From positions 186,001 through 250,000 of the forward strand of contig JAAEZZ010000005.1 of the NCBI GenBank assembly GCA_018222605.1: a DNA stretch of 64,000 bases. The letters are read 5' to 3'. This DNA comes from Alphaproteobacteria bacterium (GTDB lineage Bacteria > Pseudomonadota > Alphaproteobacteria > Caulobacterales > Hyphomonadaceae). Each line of letters opens with the position of its first letter. The first letter of the stretch is position 1. Shown one piece after another: positions 36,151 through 45,903 of this stretch. The notes below the pieces were generated by a model. That model did no database searches. It was not told the origin of the DNA and worked only from the letters and a program-made list of their open reading frames with translations. Position numbers and translations under genes: made by a program.

Positions 36151-38385
36151 ATGTCCGATACGATTGATGGCACGCCGGAAGACCGGATCATCAATGAGCC
36201 GATGAGCGAGGCGCTGTCCAAGCGTTATCTCGCTTACGCCCTTTCGACGATCACCGCCCGCGCCCTGCCGGATGTCCGCGACGGCTTGAAGCCGGTTCAG
36301 CGGCGCATCCTGTATGGAATGCGCGTGCTGAAGCTGGACCCGGAAGGCGGTTATCGCAAATGCGCCAAGATCGTCGGCGATGTGATGGGTAACTTCCACC
36401 CGCATGGCGACAGCTCTATCTATGACACGCTGGTGCGTCTCGCGCAGGATTTCACCGTTCGCTATCCGCTGGTCGATGGCCAGGGCAATTTCGGCAATAT
36501 CGACGGCGACAGCGCTGCTGCCTATCGTTACACTGAAGCGCGGATGACGGTTGCGGCCGAACTGCTGCTGGACGGTCTGAATGAGAATGCCGTCGATTTC
36601 CGCGCAAACTATGCCGAGAATGACGAAGAACCGGTTGTGCTGCCGGCAGGCTTCCCGAACCTGCTGGCCAATGGTGCCACGGGCATCGCCGTCGGCATGG
36701 CGACCTCCATTCCGCCGCACAATGCCGCCGAGCTGATTGATGCGGCCCGCCTTCTGATCGAAAAACCGAAGGCGACGACTGAAGAACTGATGGATTTTGT
36801 CAAAGGTCCGGATTTCCCGACGGGCGGCATTATCGTCGAAACCCGCGAGTCCATGCTGGACGCCTATGAGACAGGCCGAGGCAGTTTCCGCATGCGGGCG
36901 CGCTGGGAAACTGAGGATACGGGCCGTGGCACCTATCAGATCGTTGTCACCGAAATTCCGTATCAGGTCCAGAAGTCCAAACTGCTTGAGAAGCTGGGCG
37001 AGTTGATCGAGGCGAAGAAGCTGCCGCTGCTGGACGATGTGCGCGATGAGAGCGCCGAAGATGTGCGCTTGGTCCTGGTGCCGCGCTCCAAGACGGTTGA
37101 GCCGGAAGTGCTGATGGAGAGCCTCTACAAGGTCTGCGATCTTGAAACGCGCTTCAGCCTGAACATGAACGTGCTGCACAAGGGTGCGCCACAGGTCATG
37201 GGCCTGAAGGATGTGCTGAAGGCCTATCTGGACCATCGCCGCGAAGTGGTTGTGCGCCGGGCAGAGTTCCGCCTCGACAAGATCGAGAAGCGCCTGCACC
37301 TGCTCGATGGCTATCTGATTGCCTATCTCAACATTGATGAGGTGATCCGTATCATTCGGTATGAGGACGAGCCCAAGCCTGTCCTGATGGAGACATTCGG
37401 CCTGACAGACATCCAGGCCGAAGCCATCCTGAACCTCCGCCTGCGTGCATTGCGCAAGCTGGAAGAGATGGAAATTCGCGGTGAGCACCAGAAGCTGACC
37501 GAGGAGCGTGAACAGCTGCAGAAGCTGATCGGCTCGGAGCGCCGCCAGTGGAGCAAGGTCTCCAAGGAACTGAAAGAGGCCCGCGAGGCCTTTGATCCGG
37601 ACTCTGAGCTTGGCCGCCGCCGCGCGACCTTTGGTGAAGTGGCCGAAGTCGATCTCGCCGCCGCGCTGGAAGCGACCCGCCCGAAAGAGCCGGTTACGGT
37701 CGTCCTGTCCAAACAGGGCTGGATCCGCGGCATGAAGGGTCATGGCCTCGATCCGGAATCCGCGAAGTTCAAGGAAGGGGATGAGCTGTACCTCACCGAA
37801 GAAGTGATGAGTACGGACAAGGTCATCCTCATGGCGTCGGACGGGCGCGCCTTCACGCTGCTGGCGGACAAGCTGCCCGGCGGGCGCGGCCATGGTGAGC
37901 CGATCCGCTTGTCCATCGATCTGGAAGACAGCGTGGACATCATTGCCATGTTCCGGTTTGAGCCGGACCGCAAACGCGTCGTCGCCTCCAGCGAAGGCTA
38001 TGGCTTCGTGGTCGAGGAAAAGGAACTGGAGTCCAACCGCAAGGCTGGCAAGCAGGCCGTCAATACCGGCAAGGGTACTTTGCTCGTCTGTCCGGAAGTC
38101 GAAGGCGATATGCTGGCCGTGGTCGGAACAAACCGCAAGCTGCTGATCTTCCCGTTGGAAGAGTTGCCCGAAATGGCGCGCGGCAAGGGCAACAAGCTGC
38201 AATCCTATAGCGGCAAGCACATGCTGGCGGACCTGATGACATTCGATGCCGAAGACGGCCTGATCGTCATGACGGGTGGCCGTCACCGCGCCTTCCCGGA
38301 ATGGGAAGAATGGATCGGCAAACGCGCCCAGGCCGGCAAGGCCGTGCCGAAGGGCTTCCCCCGCAGCGGTACATTTAATGGCTAA
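36151..38385 (+). CDS. parC: DNA topoisomerase IV subunit A
   Basis: This is the breakage-reunion subunit of the type II topoisomerase that decatenates chromosomes. The start ATG at 36151 ([20 protein letters not shown]) has AGAGG upstream; the product has 744 residues, short enough to be ParC rather than GyrA. The catalytic Tyr127 is in YRYTEARM. The quinolone-determining region reads [10 protein letters not shown], with Ser at the position of E. coli ParC Ser80 and Asp at Glu84. The C-terminal domain forms the divergent beta-pinwheel. Confidence 0.96.
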   Translation: MSDTIDGTPEDRIINEPMSEALSKRYLAYALSTITARALPDVRDGLKPVQRRILYGMRVLKLDPEGGYRKCAKIVGDVMGNFHPHGDSSIYDTLVRLAQDFTVRYPLVDGQGNFGNIDGDSAAAYRYTEARMTVAAELLLDGLNENAVDFRANYAENDEEPVVLPAGFPNLLANGATGIAVGMATSIPPHNAAELIDAARLLIEKPKATTEELMDFVKGPDFPTGGIIVETRESMLDAYETGRGSFRMRARWETEDTGRGTYQIVVTEIPYQVQKSKLLEKLGELIEAKKLPLLDDVRDESAEDVRLVLVPRSKTVEPEVLMESLYKVCDLETRFSLNMNVLHKGAPQVMGLKDVLKAYLDHRREVVVRRAEFRLDKIEKRLHLLDGYLIAYLNIDEVIRIIRYEDEPKPVLMETFGLTDIQAEAILNLRLRALRKLEEMEIRGEHQKLTEEREQLQKLIGSERRQWSKVSKELKEAREAFDPDSELGRRRATFGEVAEVDLAAALEATRPKEPVTVVLSKQGWIRGMKGHGLDPESAKFKEGDELYLTEEVMSTDKVILMASDGRAFTLLADKLPGGRGHGEPIRLSIDLEDSVDIIAMFRFEPDRKRVVASSEGYGFVVEEKELESNRKAGKQAVNTGKGTLLVCPEVEGDMLAVVGTNRKLLIFPLEELPEMARGKGNKLQSYSGKHMLADLMTFDAEDGLIVMTGGRHRAFPEWEEWIGKRAQAGKAVPKGFPRSGTFNG

Positions 38386-38469
38386 CGCAGCAAGCCGCAC
38401 TGCGGCTGACACTTTTCCCGGCCTGCTGCGTTCCTACATGAGTATTGAATAAATCATGAGGAGCGCGGC

Positions 38470-39330
38470 ATGCCACAGCTCAAACCTGTCATCGCCATCC
38501 ACCCCGCCATGCGGGACGATATTGGCGATCTCGTGACCCGCCGCCCTGTGCCGGGGCGTGGGGTTAGCCATATTGGCGCGTTCCTGTTTCTGAACCATCA
38601 CGGGCCGCAGATCTATCCGCCGCACAATCGCGGCCTGCCCTTTGGCCCGCACCCACATCGCGGCTTTGAGACCGTCACCTTCATTCTGGAAGGCGAACTC
38701 GCCCACCGTGACAGCGCGGGCCATGAAAGCATCATCCGCGAAGGCGGCGTCCAGTGGATGACGGCCGGCAGCGGCCTCGTCCATGAGGAAGTCTCCCCGG
38801 AAGCCTTCAAGAAGGAAGGCGGCCCGATGGAGCTGCTGCAATTGTGGATCAATCTGCCTTCGCGCCTGAAGCTGACCCAGCCGCGGTATACCGGCCTTCA
38901 GGCTGACAAGATCCCCGCCATCCAGAAAGACGGCGTGACGCTTCACCTCGTCGCCGGTGAGCACGACGGGCAGTCAGGTGCCTTCGACTCCCTGACCGGC
39001 GTGTTCATGAGTTGGCTGGACATGACCTCCGGCAGCCGCATCGCGTTTGACGGCCTGACTGGGCGCGATGTGTTTCTCTATGTCGTCAAAGGCGAAGTCA
39101 CGATCAATGGTGCCAAACTGTCCGGTTTCAACCTGGCTGAACTCGGACCGGGAGACGGCATCGAGATTGCCGCCAGCACGGACGCCGTGATCCTCTACGG
39201 TCATGCCGAACCGATCAATGAGCCGATCGTCTCGCATGGTCCGTTCGTGATGAATACCGAGCAGGAAATCTACGACGCCTATGCAGACTATCGCGCGGGC
39301 AAGTTCACTACGCCGGTGAATGTGGGCTAG
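38470..39330 (+). CDS. pirin family protein
   Basis: A bicupin of 286 residues. The N-terminal cupin shows the pirin metal site (GPHPHRGFETVTFILEG and later the His in LAHRD and the Glu near VHEE), and a second cupin-like half follows. Pirins bind iron; some open the quercetin ring and others modulate regulators or dehydrogenases, so the role here is open. A GAGGAG-type site lies before the ATG at 38470. The stop shares CTAG with the convergent permease gene. Confidence 0.93.
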   Translation: MPQLKPVIAIHPAMRDDIGDLVTRRPVPGRGVSHIGAFLFLNHHGPQIYPPHNRGLPFGPHPHRGFETVTFILEGELAHRDSAGHESIIREGGVQWMTAGSGLVHEEVSPEAFKKEGGPMELLQLWINLPSRLKLTQPRYTGLQADKIPAIQKDGVTLHLVAGEHDGQSGAFDSLTGVFMSWLDMTSGSRIAFDGLTGRDVFLYVVKGEVTINGAKLSGFNLAELGPGDGIEIAASTDAVILYGHAEPINEPIVSHGPFVMNTEQEIYDAYADYRAGKFTTPVNVG

Positions 39331-40556
39331 GCTGCAGAACCCTCTGCTGCCACCCCAAACACAACGATCAGTATACCGAGCAGGCTTAGACCGGCATAGA
39401 TCGGTGTGCGCCAATTAAAGCCGCCCGCTGTCTTCCAGTCTCCCACCATCGCAATGGCAGACTGGATGGCATAGTAGAGGGCGAAAGCTTTTGACGCATA
39501 GGCGATGATGTCGAACACATCCGCACCCCAAGTCAGCAGCGCCCCGAAAATGCCGAGGATCAGATAAGCGCGCTTCGGGGTGATCTTTCCGCGCGAGACT
39601 TCCTCGGCCAGCCCGCCGGCTCCGCTCGCATCTGCGACGGCTGCGCTGAACTGCGCGCTGAGGGCGGCGGCCACCAGAAGCGGCGGCAGCACGGGCGCCA
39701 CGATCTGCATCATGTCCACAATGGCCGTCTCCTCCAGCACCAGCTCACTGGGTTTGAACAGATAGGACAGCAGGCTGACATAGACCATGTAGATGACCGC
39801 CGAGATGATCTGTGCCCACCGCATGGAGCGGATGCGCATTTGCGGTGTATATTCGTCGGACAGGTAACGCGAGGTCTCAAAGCCCTGCACCGTCACGATA
39901 AGGCCGAAGGCCAGTGTGATGGCGGGCCAACCGCCTAGCTGCAGATCGTTGAAGACCAGTTCATGGCTCGTCGCCTTGTCACCGAAATAGAGCGCCAGTC
40001 CCACCAGCAGGCCCGCAATGATCGCCAGCTTCAGGCTGACGGCGAACTGCTCCATCTTCTCCATGGTCGAGAAGCCGCCCACCAAGCCCGATGCGACCAC
40101 GAAGAACAACACCGCGCTGGTCAGCAGTTTCGGATAGGCGGGATTGTCCAGATGAAACAGCGATAGTCCGAACGCCCCGAACAGGTTCAGATAATAAGCG
40201 ACCGAGATGCAATAGGCGAAGGCCAGCGCCCAGGAGGCGGCCTCCTCCAACCATTCCTCGGTCCGGCTACGCGCGTCCACCATGGCTATGCGCGCAATGT
40301 TGAACCGGATGGCGTAACCAAAGGCAAAGGCCAGCAGGCAAAGCCCCGCCATCACCAGCGGCGCATACTTGCCATAGGAATCGTCCAGGATGGGGCCCAG
40401 CACCAGAAAGCCGCTGCCGATGATGGAGGCGAGCGGCGTCACCGTTGCCTGCCAGGCTCTCCACTTTCTCAGCTGCGGCAGAAACAGCACGCCCAGCCCC
40501 GCGACTGTCGCCAGCAGCACCAGAAGTGTTGAGGGATCAGTCAGGCTGAGATCCAC
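39327..40556 (-). CDS. APC-like multi-pass membrane transporter
   Basis: A very hydrophobic protein of 409 residues with about 11-12 membrane segments. The first or second helix contains A-S-I-I-G-S-G-F-L-V-L-G-P, resembling the unwound glycine-rich helix of amino-acid/polyamine/cation (APC) permeases, and helix 6 has QGFETSRYLSDEYT. I therefore place it tentatively in the LeuT-fold superfamily; the substrate is unknown. It starts with GTG at 40556, three bases after the stop of the upstream sirtuin gene, so the two are likely co-transcribed. Confidence 0.75.
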   Translation of the reverse strand: MDLSLTDPSTLLVLLATVAGLGVLFLPQLRKWRAWQATVTPLASIIGSGFLVLGPILDDSYGKYAPLVMAGLCLLAFAFGYAIRFNIARIAMVDARSRTEEWLEEAASWALAFAYCISVAYYLNLFGAFGLSLFHLDNPAYPKLLTSAVLFFVVASGLVGGFSTMEKMEQFAVSLKLAIIAGLLVGLALYFGDKATSHELVFNDLQLGGWPAITLAFGLIVTVQGFETSRYLSDEYTPQMRIRSMRWAQIISAVIYMVYVSLLSYLFKPSELVLEETAIVDMMQIVAPVLPPLLVAAALSAQFSAAVADASGAGGLAEEVSRGKITPKRAYLILGIFGALLTWGADVFDIIAYASKAFALYYAIQSAIAMVGDWKTAGGFNWRTPIYAGLSLLGILIVVFGVAAEGSAA

Positions 40557-40559
40557 CTG

Positions 40560-41309
40560 TTACTTGTCCAGAATGGCCATCGTATCGGTCATCAGGGAGC
40601 CGATTTCCTTATGCAGGACAAGGTCTGCGAACGGGTCCTGATCGGTCGGTTCCCGGTTCACGATAATCAGGCGCGCGCCATTCCGTTTGGCCTCAATGGG
40701 GATCGCCGCGGCCGGATAGACGACAAGAGACGAGCCGAGAACAATACACAGATCGCACAGGAGGGCCTCTTCGCTGGCGCGCAGCATTTCATTCTCCGGC
40801 ATGGCCTGGCCAAAGGAGACGGTCGCATTCTTCAGCAGGCCTGTGCAGAAAATGCAGGTCAGGTCTTCATCATGTTCCCAGCGCTTGCGCAGGGTTTCAA
40901 ACTCATAGCGCTTTCCGCACTGCAGGCATTTGGCATAGCTGGCATTGCCATGGATTTCGATCACCTTGTCATCCGGCATGCCGGAGGCCTGGTGAAGATT
41001 ATCCACATTCTGTGTGACAACGGATGATACCTTGCCGCGCTTGACCAGGTCCGCCACGGCATAATGGCCGACATTCGGCTCTGCGCCTGTCCAGCCTTCG
41101 GTGCGGTTGAACACGCGGCGCCAGGATTCCCGGCGCGCATCGCGGGAGGCGACAAAGTCCTGGAAGTAGATGGGAGACATCTTGCTCCACACGCCGCCGG
41201 GGCTTCGGAAATCCGGAATGCCGCTCTCGGTTGAGATTCCTGCGCCGGTGAACACCATCACCCGGCGGGCATCTGAGATATATCTCGCAAGGCGGCCTGC
41301 ATCCGTCAT
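40560..41309 (-). CDS. cobB: NAD-dependent protein deacylase (sirtuin)
   Basis: It removes acyl groups from protein lysines using NAD+, producing nicotinamide and O-acyl-ADP-ribose. The protein of 249 residues contains GAGISTESGIPDFRS near the N-terminus, TQNVDNLHQ, the catalytic His in IEIHGNA, a zinc-binding set (CLQC and CIFC), SFGQAMPE, and GSSL near the end. The Arg/Tyr pair that marks CobB-type desuccinylases is not evident, so acetyl or other acyl specificity is open. It is followed by the APC-like carrier. Confidence 0.95.
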   Translation of the reverse strand: MTDAGRLARYISDARRVMVFTGAGISTESGIPDFRSPGGVWSKMSPIYFQDFVASRDARRESWRRVFNRTEGWTGAEPNVGHYAVADLVKRGKVSSVVTQNVDNLHQASGMPDDKVIEIHGNASYAKCLQCGKRYEFETLRKRWEHDEDLTCIFCTGLLKNATVSFGQAMPENEMLRASEEALLCDLCIVLGSSLVVYPAAAIPIEAKRNGARLIIVNREPTDQDPFADLVLHKEIGSLMTDTMAILDK

Positions 41310-41412
41310 GAGCGTTGTCTACAAAATCCTGTGTGCTTAGTCCTCATCCAAGGAGCTAAAGAATTGAGAGGATTTGTAAAGCGATGCCTTGGTCTGAAGC
41401 AGCGGAAAATTC

Positions 41413-42114
41413 TCAGACAATGGTGCCGAAGGCGGCTCCGATCACCCCGGTGACGATCATCGCAGCCGCGCCCCAGAACACGATCCGCGCGACGGCCCTC
41501 AACCGTTTTGCCCCGCCAGCCTTTGCCGACAGGAAGCCCAGGATCACGAGGGCCAGCATGGAGACGCCTCCCACGACAGGCGTCACGAAGGCATCCGGGG
41601 AAAATACTGCCGCCAGCAGCGGCAGCAGTGCACCCGCAGAGAAACTGACCGCCGAGCTGACCGCGGCCTGCACAGGTCGTGCCGCACCAAATTCCGACAT
41701 GCCCAGCTCATCGCGGGCGTGGGCGTCCAGCGCGTCCTTGTCCATCAGTTGGCGGGCGACCTCATAGGCAGTGTCCTTGTGCACGCCCCGGTTCATGTAG
41801 ATGTGCGCCAGTTCCACCAGTTCGGCTTCGGGATTGTCTCTCAGAGCGGCCTTTTCGATCTCGATATCGGCTTTTTCGGTATCGGCCTGGGACGACACGG
41901 AGACATACTCCCCCGCTGCCATGGACATCGCCCCGGCGACGAGGCCCGCCAGTCCCGCCGTCAGGATCGCGCCGGTGCCTGCATCGGCAGAGGCGACCCC
42001 GATCATCAGGCTGGCCGTGGAGAGGATGCCGTCATTTGCGCCCAGAACAGTGGCGCGCAGCCAGCCAATCCGGTGGATATAATGATGCTCGCCCAAGGGG
42101 TAGGGAGACGACAT
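41413..42114 (-). CDS. VIT1/CCC1-family transporter
   Basis: A membrane protein of 233 residues related to the vacuolar iron transporter VIT1. The first helix has LGANDGILSTASLMIGVA, the second AGAMSMAAGEYVSVSSQAD, and an acidic/charged cytoplasmic loop of about 70 residues follows (ADIEIEKAAL to LGMSEFGAARP). Three more membrane helices lie at the C-terminus. Family members export Fe2+ or Mn2+ from the cytoplasm. The ATG at 42114 has AGGAGG upstream. It is read divergently from lemA. Confidence 0.9.
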   Translation of the reverse strand: MSSPYPLGEHHYIHRIGWLRATVLGANDGILSTASLMIGVASADAGTGAILTAGLAGLVAGAMSMAAGEYVSVSSQADTEKADIEIEKAALRDNPEAELVELAHIYMNRGVHKDTAYEVARQLMDKDALDAHARDELGMSEFGAARPVQAAVSSAVSFSAGALLPLLAAVFSPDAFVTPVVGGVSMLALVILGFLSAKAGGAKRLRAVARIVFWGAAAMIVTGVIGAAFGTIV

Positions 42115-42264
42115 GGCTGACCTCCTGTGTCACGGGAAAGGAGGCGGCATTCATCGCGTCTGGTCAAGTCCTTCCGTTGCCGCAGATTATCGCGCCATGC
42201 TCTTGCGCTGGGCGGCGGGCCCGGATACCCCTTTGACATTCCGGTTCTTTTGGAGGGACGCCTT

Positions 42265-42828
42265 ATGAGCCCCATTATCATCATCCTGGCCGCCATCGTT
42301 GCGATCGTCGGCTTTGTCATCCTGATCTATAACGGCCTCGTGATGAAGCGGCAGCGGGTCAATCAGGCCTTTGCCGATGTCGATGTCCAGCTGAAACAGC
42401 GCCAGAACCTGATCCCGAACCTGGTCGAGACGGTCAAAGGCTATGCGTCTCACGAGAAGGAAACCCTGAACGCCGTGATCGCGGCCCGCAGCGCGGCGCA
42501 AAGCGCCAGCACGCCGGCAGAAATGTCCCAGGCCGAAGGCATGCTGACGGCCTCCCTCGGCAAGCTGTTCGCGCTGGCAGAGGCGTATCCGGACCTGAAA
42601 GCCAATACGAACTTCCTGCAGCTGCAGTCAGAGCTGTCCACGATTGAAGATAAGCTTGCCGCTGCGCGCCGCTTCTACAACTCTGCGGTTCAGGACTACA
42701 ACACATCCCGCGAACAGTTTCCGGGCTCCATCATTGCCGGCATGTTCAATTTCGAGGAACGCGAATTCTTCGATGTCGGCGTCGAAGGCCGCGAGGCGCT
42801 GTCCCAGGTGCCGGAAGTGAAATTCTAG
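42265..42828 (+). CDS. lemA: LemA family protein
   Basis: A protein of 187 residues with one N-terminal membrane helix (PIIIILAAIVAIVGFVIL) and a long four-helix coiled domain, probably exposed outside the inner membrane. The family signature is clear: YNGLVMKRQRVNQAFADVDVQLKQRQNLIPNLVETVKGY, split here by position, followed by AYPDLKANTNF and the C-terminal RRFYNSAVQDYN. The biochemical role of LemA is unknown. The start ATG at 42265 has GGAGGG upstream; the longer frame from 42127 is rejected. Confidence 0.92.
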   Translation: MSPIIIILAAIVAIVGFVILIYNGLVMKRQRVNQAFADVDVQLKQRQNLIPNLVETVKGYASHEKETLNAVIAARSAAQSASTPAEMSQAEGMLTASLGKLFALAEAYPDLKANTNFLQLQSELSTIEDKLAAARRFYNSAVQDYNTSREQFPGSIIAGMFNFEEREFFDVGVEGREALSQVPEVKF

Positions 42829-42837
42829 GGTAAACTG

Positions 42838-42856
42838 CCTCCTGACGATCAGGAGG
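42838..42856 (+). promoter_or_regulatory. hairpin that sequesters the ribosome-binding site of the following lipoprotein
   Basis: CCTCCTGA (42838-42845) and TCAGGAGG (42849-42856) form a perfect 8-bp stem with a CGA loop. The 3' arm contains the AGGAGG ribosome-binding site placed eight bases before the ATG at 42865, so the folded RNA should lower translation initiation. Confidence 0.6.
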
Positions 42857-42864
42857 TGGGACCC

Positions 42865-43188
42865 ATGAAATATCTTGTTCTTAGTGCGGCGCTTGCTCTT
42901 TCGGCTTGCGCCGCCTCTTCATCCGGGTGGAGTGCATCCACCTGGAACGGTCTGCCGGACCGAACTGTTGCGGGCGGCGGCTACAGCTTCTTCGCCGCGC
43001 CGGTCGAAGGGCAGGGCTTCAAGTTGAAATTCTCGGTCAAGACCGATGGCAGCTTCGGCGTCGCCAGCGCGCCGACCGAAGACGCGCTGCTGGAAGCCGC
43101 CAGGGCCGCCGCGCCAGAAGGCTGCAGGCTTCTGGCGCTTGAACGCACCTCTGATGGCGGCGCCGTCGCAGATTATGACTGCGATTGA
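42865..43188 (+). CDS. putative lipoprotein of unknown function
   Basis: A 107-residue product with a signal ending in the lipobox-like L-S-A-C (Cys about 14). The mature part has two cysteines near the C-terminus (EGCRLLALE and YDCD) and no recognised motif. Its ribosome-binding site AGGAGG is buried in an 8-bp hairpin 36 bases after lemA. Its last 16 bases overlap the convergent aminotransferase gene. It is probably co-transcribed with lemA. Confidence 0.75.
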   Translation: MKYLVLSAALALSACAASSSGWSASTWNGLPDRTVAGGGYSFFAAPVEGQGFKLKFSVKTDGSFGVASAPTEDALLEAARAAAPEGCRLLALERTSDGGAVADYDCD

Positions 43189-44315
43189 GGCTGCGCCGCG
43201 AACCAGGGTTCCAGCAGGCTGATGGCTTCTTCGATCTGCGGCGTTGAAAGCGCGAAGGAGAAGCGCATAAATTTGTGGCCCAGGGCAGGGTCAAAATCCA
43301 CGCCCGGCGCAGTGGCAATACCAGTCTCTTCCAGCAGCTTCAGGCAGAAGGCCAGGCTATCGTCCGTGTACTTTGAAATATCGGCATAGATATAGAACGC
43401 GCCATCCGGCGGGGCGATCTTTTCGAGGCCCAGACGGGGCATGGCCTCCAGCATTAGCTCACGATTGCGCCGATACACGTCGACATGCCGGTCCAGTTCC
43501 GCAGTGGAATCCATCGCGGCAAGCCCGGCATGCTGTGACAGGGAAGGCGGCGTCAGGAACAAATTCCCGACATAGGCGCTCGTGCGCTCTGCACCATCTT
43601 CCGGAGAGACCAGCCAGCCGAGCCGCCAGGCCGGCATTGAGAAATATTTTGAAAAGCTGTTCACAATGTACGCATCCGGATCAAACTCCAGCATGGATCG
43701 AATCTCGGGGCCATAGCTGAGCCCGTGATAGATCTCGTCAGAGATGACGCGGATGCTCTTTTTCTTGGCCACATCGGCCAGCGCGGCCAGATCGTCTGCC
43801 GGGATGATCGTACCGGTCGGGTTGGCAGGGCTGGCAATAATGACGCCTGCCGGGGCTGGCTCGATCGCGTCCAGCGCTGCGGCGGACAGCTGATAGCGCG
43901 TCTCCTCTCCGCAGGCGATTTCGACCGGCTCAAGGTTCAGCGCGCGCAGCGTGTTGCGATAGGCGACATAGCCAGGCCGGGCCAGCGCTACGCGGTCCCC
44001 CGGATTGAACGCCGTCGACAGCGCCAGCACAAGTGCAGGAGACGCTCCGCAGGTTAGCGTGATGCGGCCCAGGCGAAAATCCACGCCATAATGGTCCTTG
44101 TAGTATTGGGCGATCCGCGCTTTCAGGGGACGGCTTTCCCAATAGCCCATCGGGTCTGTGTCCAGCACCTCATGCGCCTTGGCAATGGCGGCTTTCGGCG
44201 CGGGCGTGGAAGGCTGGCCAAACTCCATATGCAGGATGCGCCGGCCTTCGGCTTTCAGATCATGCGCCCGTTTGCTGACGGAGATTGCGCGGAATGGATC
44301 GATGTCTTGTCCCAT
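43173..44315 (-). CDS. pyridoxal-phosphate aminotransferase, class I/II
   Basis: A fold-type I aminotransferase of 380 residues. The start ATG at 44315 (MGQDIDPFRAISVSKRA) lies one base after the stop of the TRAP permease gene. The PLP lysine is in NSFSKYFSMPAWRLGW at about residue 225, the Asp contact in ISDEIYHGL, the Asn in SPANPTGT and the substrate-binding Arg near the end in FMRFSFA. Such enzymes move amino groups between amino acids and 2-oxoacids. As the last gene of a 2-oxoacid-type TRAP operon it may work on the imported keto acid (inference). Confidence 0.93.
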   Translation of the reverse strand: MGQDIDPFRAISVSKRAHDLKAEGRRILHMEFGQPSTPAPKAAIAKAHEVLDTDPMGYWESRPLKARIAQYYKDHYGVDFRLGRITLTCGASPALVLALSTAFNPGDRVALARPGYVAYRNTLRALNLEPVEIACGEETRYQLSAAALDAIEPAPAGVIIASPANPTGTIIPADDLAALADVAKKKSIRVISDEIYHGLSYGPEIRSMLEFDPDAYIVNSFSKYFSMPAWRLGWLVSPEDGAERTSAYVGNLFLTPPSLSQHAGLAAMDSTAELDRHVDVYRRNRELMLEAMPRLGLEKIAPPDGAFYIYADISKYTDDSLAFCLKLLEETGIATAPGVDFDPALGHKFMRFSFALSTPQIEEAISLLEPWFAAQPQSQS

Positions 44316-44316
44316 A

Positions 44317-45903
44317 CTACCGGGCCGTAACGCCCGGCAGCCAGGTTGCCAAGGCCGGAATTGCCGCAACCAGCGCAATCAGCAATACCTGCAACACAAT
44401 GAACGGCATCGCCCCGCGCCAGATATCCATCGTCTTGACGCTCGCCGGGGCTGCGCCGCGCAGATAGAACAGAGCAAAGCCGAAGGGCGGCGTCAGGAAA
44501 CTGGTCTGCAGGTTCAGCGCCATCAGAATGGCCAGCCAGACCGGGTCGAACCCCAGAATGATCAACGGCGGCGCTACCAGCGGCACCACGACGAACACGA
44601 TCTCGATAAAGTCCAGGAAGAAGCCCAGCACGAACATCACAATCATCGTCATGATCAGCGCGCCCCATTTGCCGCCCGGCATGGAGTGCAGCACATCTGC
44701 GATGATGTCGTCGCCGCCATAGCCGCGGAAGACCAGGCTGAACAGAGACGCGCCGATCAGGATCAGGAACACCATGCTGGTAATCTGCGTCGCACTTTTC
44801 AGCGCAGGCAGCAGCTGCCGCATCCGGCGCAGCACAACAAGGCCCGCCGCTACGCTGGCGAAGAAAACAAGACAGGCGAGGCCGGTCAGCACGATGCCAA
44901 TTTCATTGGCGCGGCCAATCGAGGCGACGCCCGTGCGCAGGTCGAACAGATTGCGCAGGAACAGGATGGCCACAACACTGGTCAGCCCGGCCATCAACAG
45001 CCAGCTTACGCGCCGCTCATGATCATCATCCGCCAGCCGCAGGCCAGCCAGAAGGATCGCGCCAGCGACGCCAATCGCGGCGGCTTCTGTCGGCGGGGCA
45101 ACGCCGCCCAGAATCGCGCCTAGCACGGCAAAGATCAGCAGCAGAGGTGCGCCCAGCCCGAAGGCAATCTCCTTGGCGGTCAGCGGCGGGCTGTCATCCT
45201 GCTCAACCGGCGGGCAGCGTTCGGGCTTCCAGATGGCCGTGATGGCGATCCAGGCGAGGTACAACCCGACCAGCAATAGGCCGGGGATCAGTGCGCCCGC
45301 GAACAGATCGCCCACAGAGACCACGAAAGACCCCGCCGAGCCGGTCGCCTGGCTGGCCTGGCTCGCCGCATTGGAAATCGCATCAGCCAGCAGGATCAGC
45401 ACGATGGACGGCGGAATGATCTGCCCCAGCGTACCGGAGGCCGCGATCGTGCCCGTCGCAAGGCGCGGATCATAGCCCTGGCGCAGCATGGTCGGCAGGG
45501 CGATCAGCGTCATGGTGATCACCGTCGCGCCAACAATCCCGGTCGAAGCCGCCAGCAGCGCGCCGACCAGCACAACGGCATAGCCAAGCCCTCCGCGCAC
45601 CTTGCCCAGCAGGCGGCTGGCAATGTGCAACAGGTCCTCCGCCACGCGAGACCGTTCCAGGATCACGCCCATCAGCACGAACAGCGGCACGGCGATCAGC
45701 GTCGTGTTCTGCATGATTGATCCGCCCAGAATGCGGCTCGGCAGATTGCGCAGGAAGGCTTCATCGAACACGCCAAGGCCAATCCCGGCCAGCGCGAACA
45801 ACAGCGCCACACCGCCCAAAGTCAGCGCCACCTGATAGCCTGCCAGCAGGGCCAGCACGGCGCAGGCAAACATCGAAATCGCAAGGATCACTTCAACTTC
45901 CAT
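44317..45903 (-). CDS. TRAP transporter large permease (DctM/TakM-like)
   Basis: The multi-pass inner-membrane subunit of a tripartite ATP-independent periplasmic transporter, 528 residues. The family motifs include QNTTLIAVPLFVLMG, STGIVGATVITMTLIALPTM, ASGTLGQIIPPSI and the C-terminal LQTSFLTPPFGFALFYLRG. It is longer than a typical DctM (about 430) because of a charged loop and extra helices in the middle (about residues 210-330), the layout seen in 2-oxoacid TakM-type permeases. The ATG at 45903 has GGAGG six bases upstream, inside the end of the small-subunit gene. Confidence 0.94.
   Translation of the reverse strand: MEVEVILAISMFACAVLALLAGYQVALTLGGVALLFALAGIGLGVFDEAFLRNLPSRILGGSIMQNTTLIAVPLFVLMGVILERSRVAEDLLHIASRLLGKVRGGLGYAVVLVGALLAASTGIVGATVITMTLIALPTMLRQGYDPRLATGTIAASGTLGQIIPPSIVLILLADAISNAASQASQATGSAGSFVVSVGDLFAGALIPGLLLVGLYLAWIAITAIWKPERCPPVEQDDSPPLTAKEIAFGLGAPLLLIFAVLGAILGGVAPPTEAAAIGVAGAILLAGLRLADDDHERRVSWLLMAGLTSVVAILFLRNLFDLRTGVASIGRANEIGIVLTGLACLVFFASVAAGLVVLRRMRQLLPALKSATQITSMVFLILIGASLFSLVFRGYGGDDIIADVLHSMPGGKWGALIMTMIVMFVLGFFLDFIEIVFVVVPLVAPPLIILGFDPVWLAILMALNLQTSFLTPPFGFALFYLRGAAPASVKTMDIWRGAMPFIVLQVLLIALVAAIPALATWLPGVTAR

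Noticed and set aside
38393-38407. AGCCGCA-C-TGCGGCT inverted repeat after parC as a terminator
   Set aside because: The loop is one base and only a weak T run follows several bases later, so I do not call it a terminator.
36100-38412. A 770-codon open frame on the minus strand opposite parC
   Set aside because: It mirrors parC exactly, has His/Gln-rich low-similarity composition typical of an antisense frame in GC-rich DNA, and parC is a certain gene.
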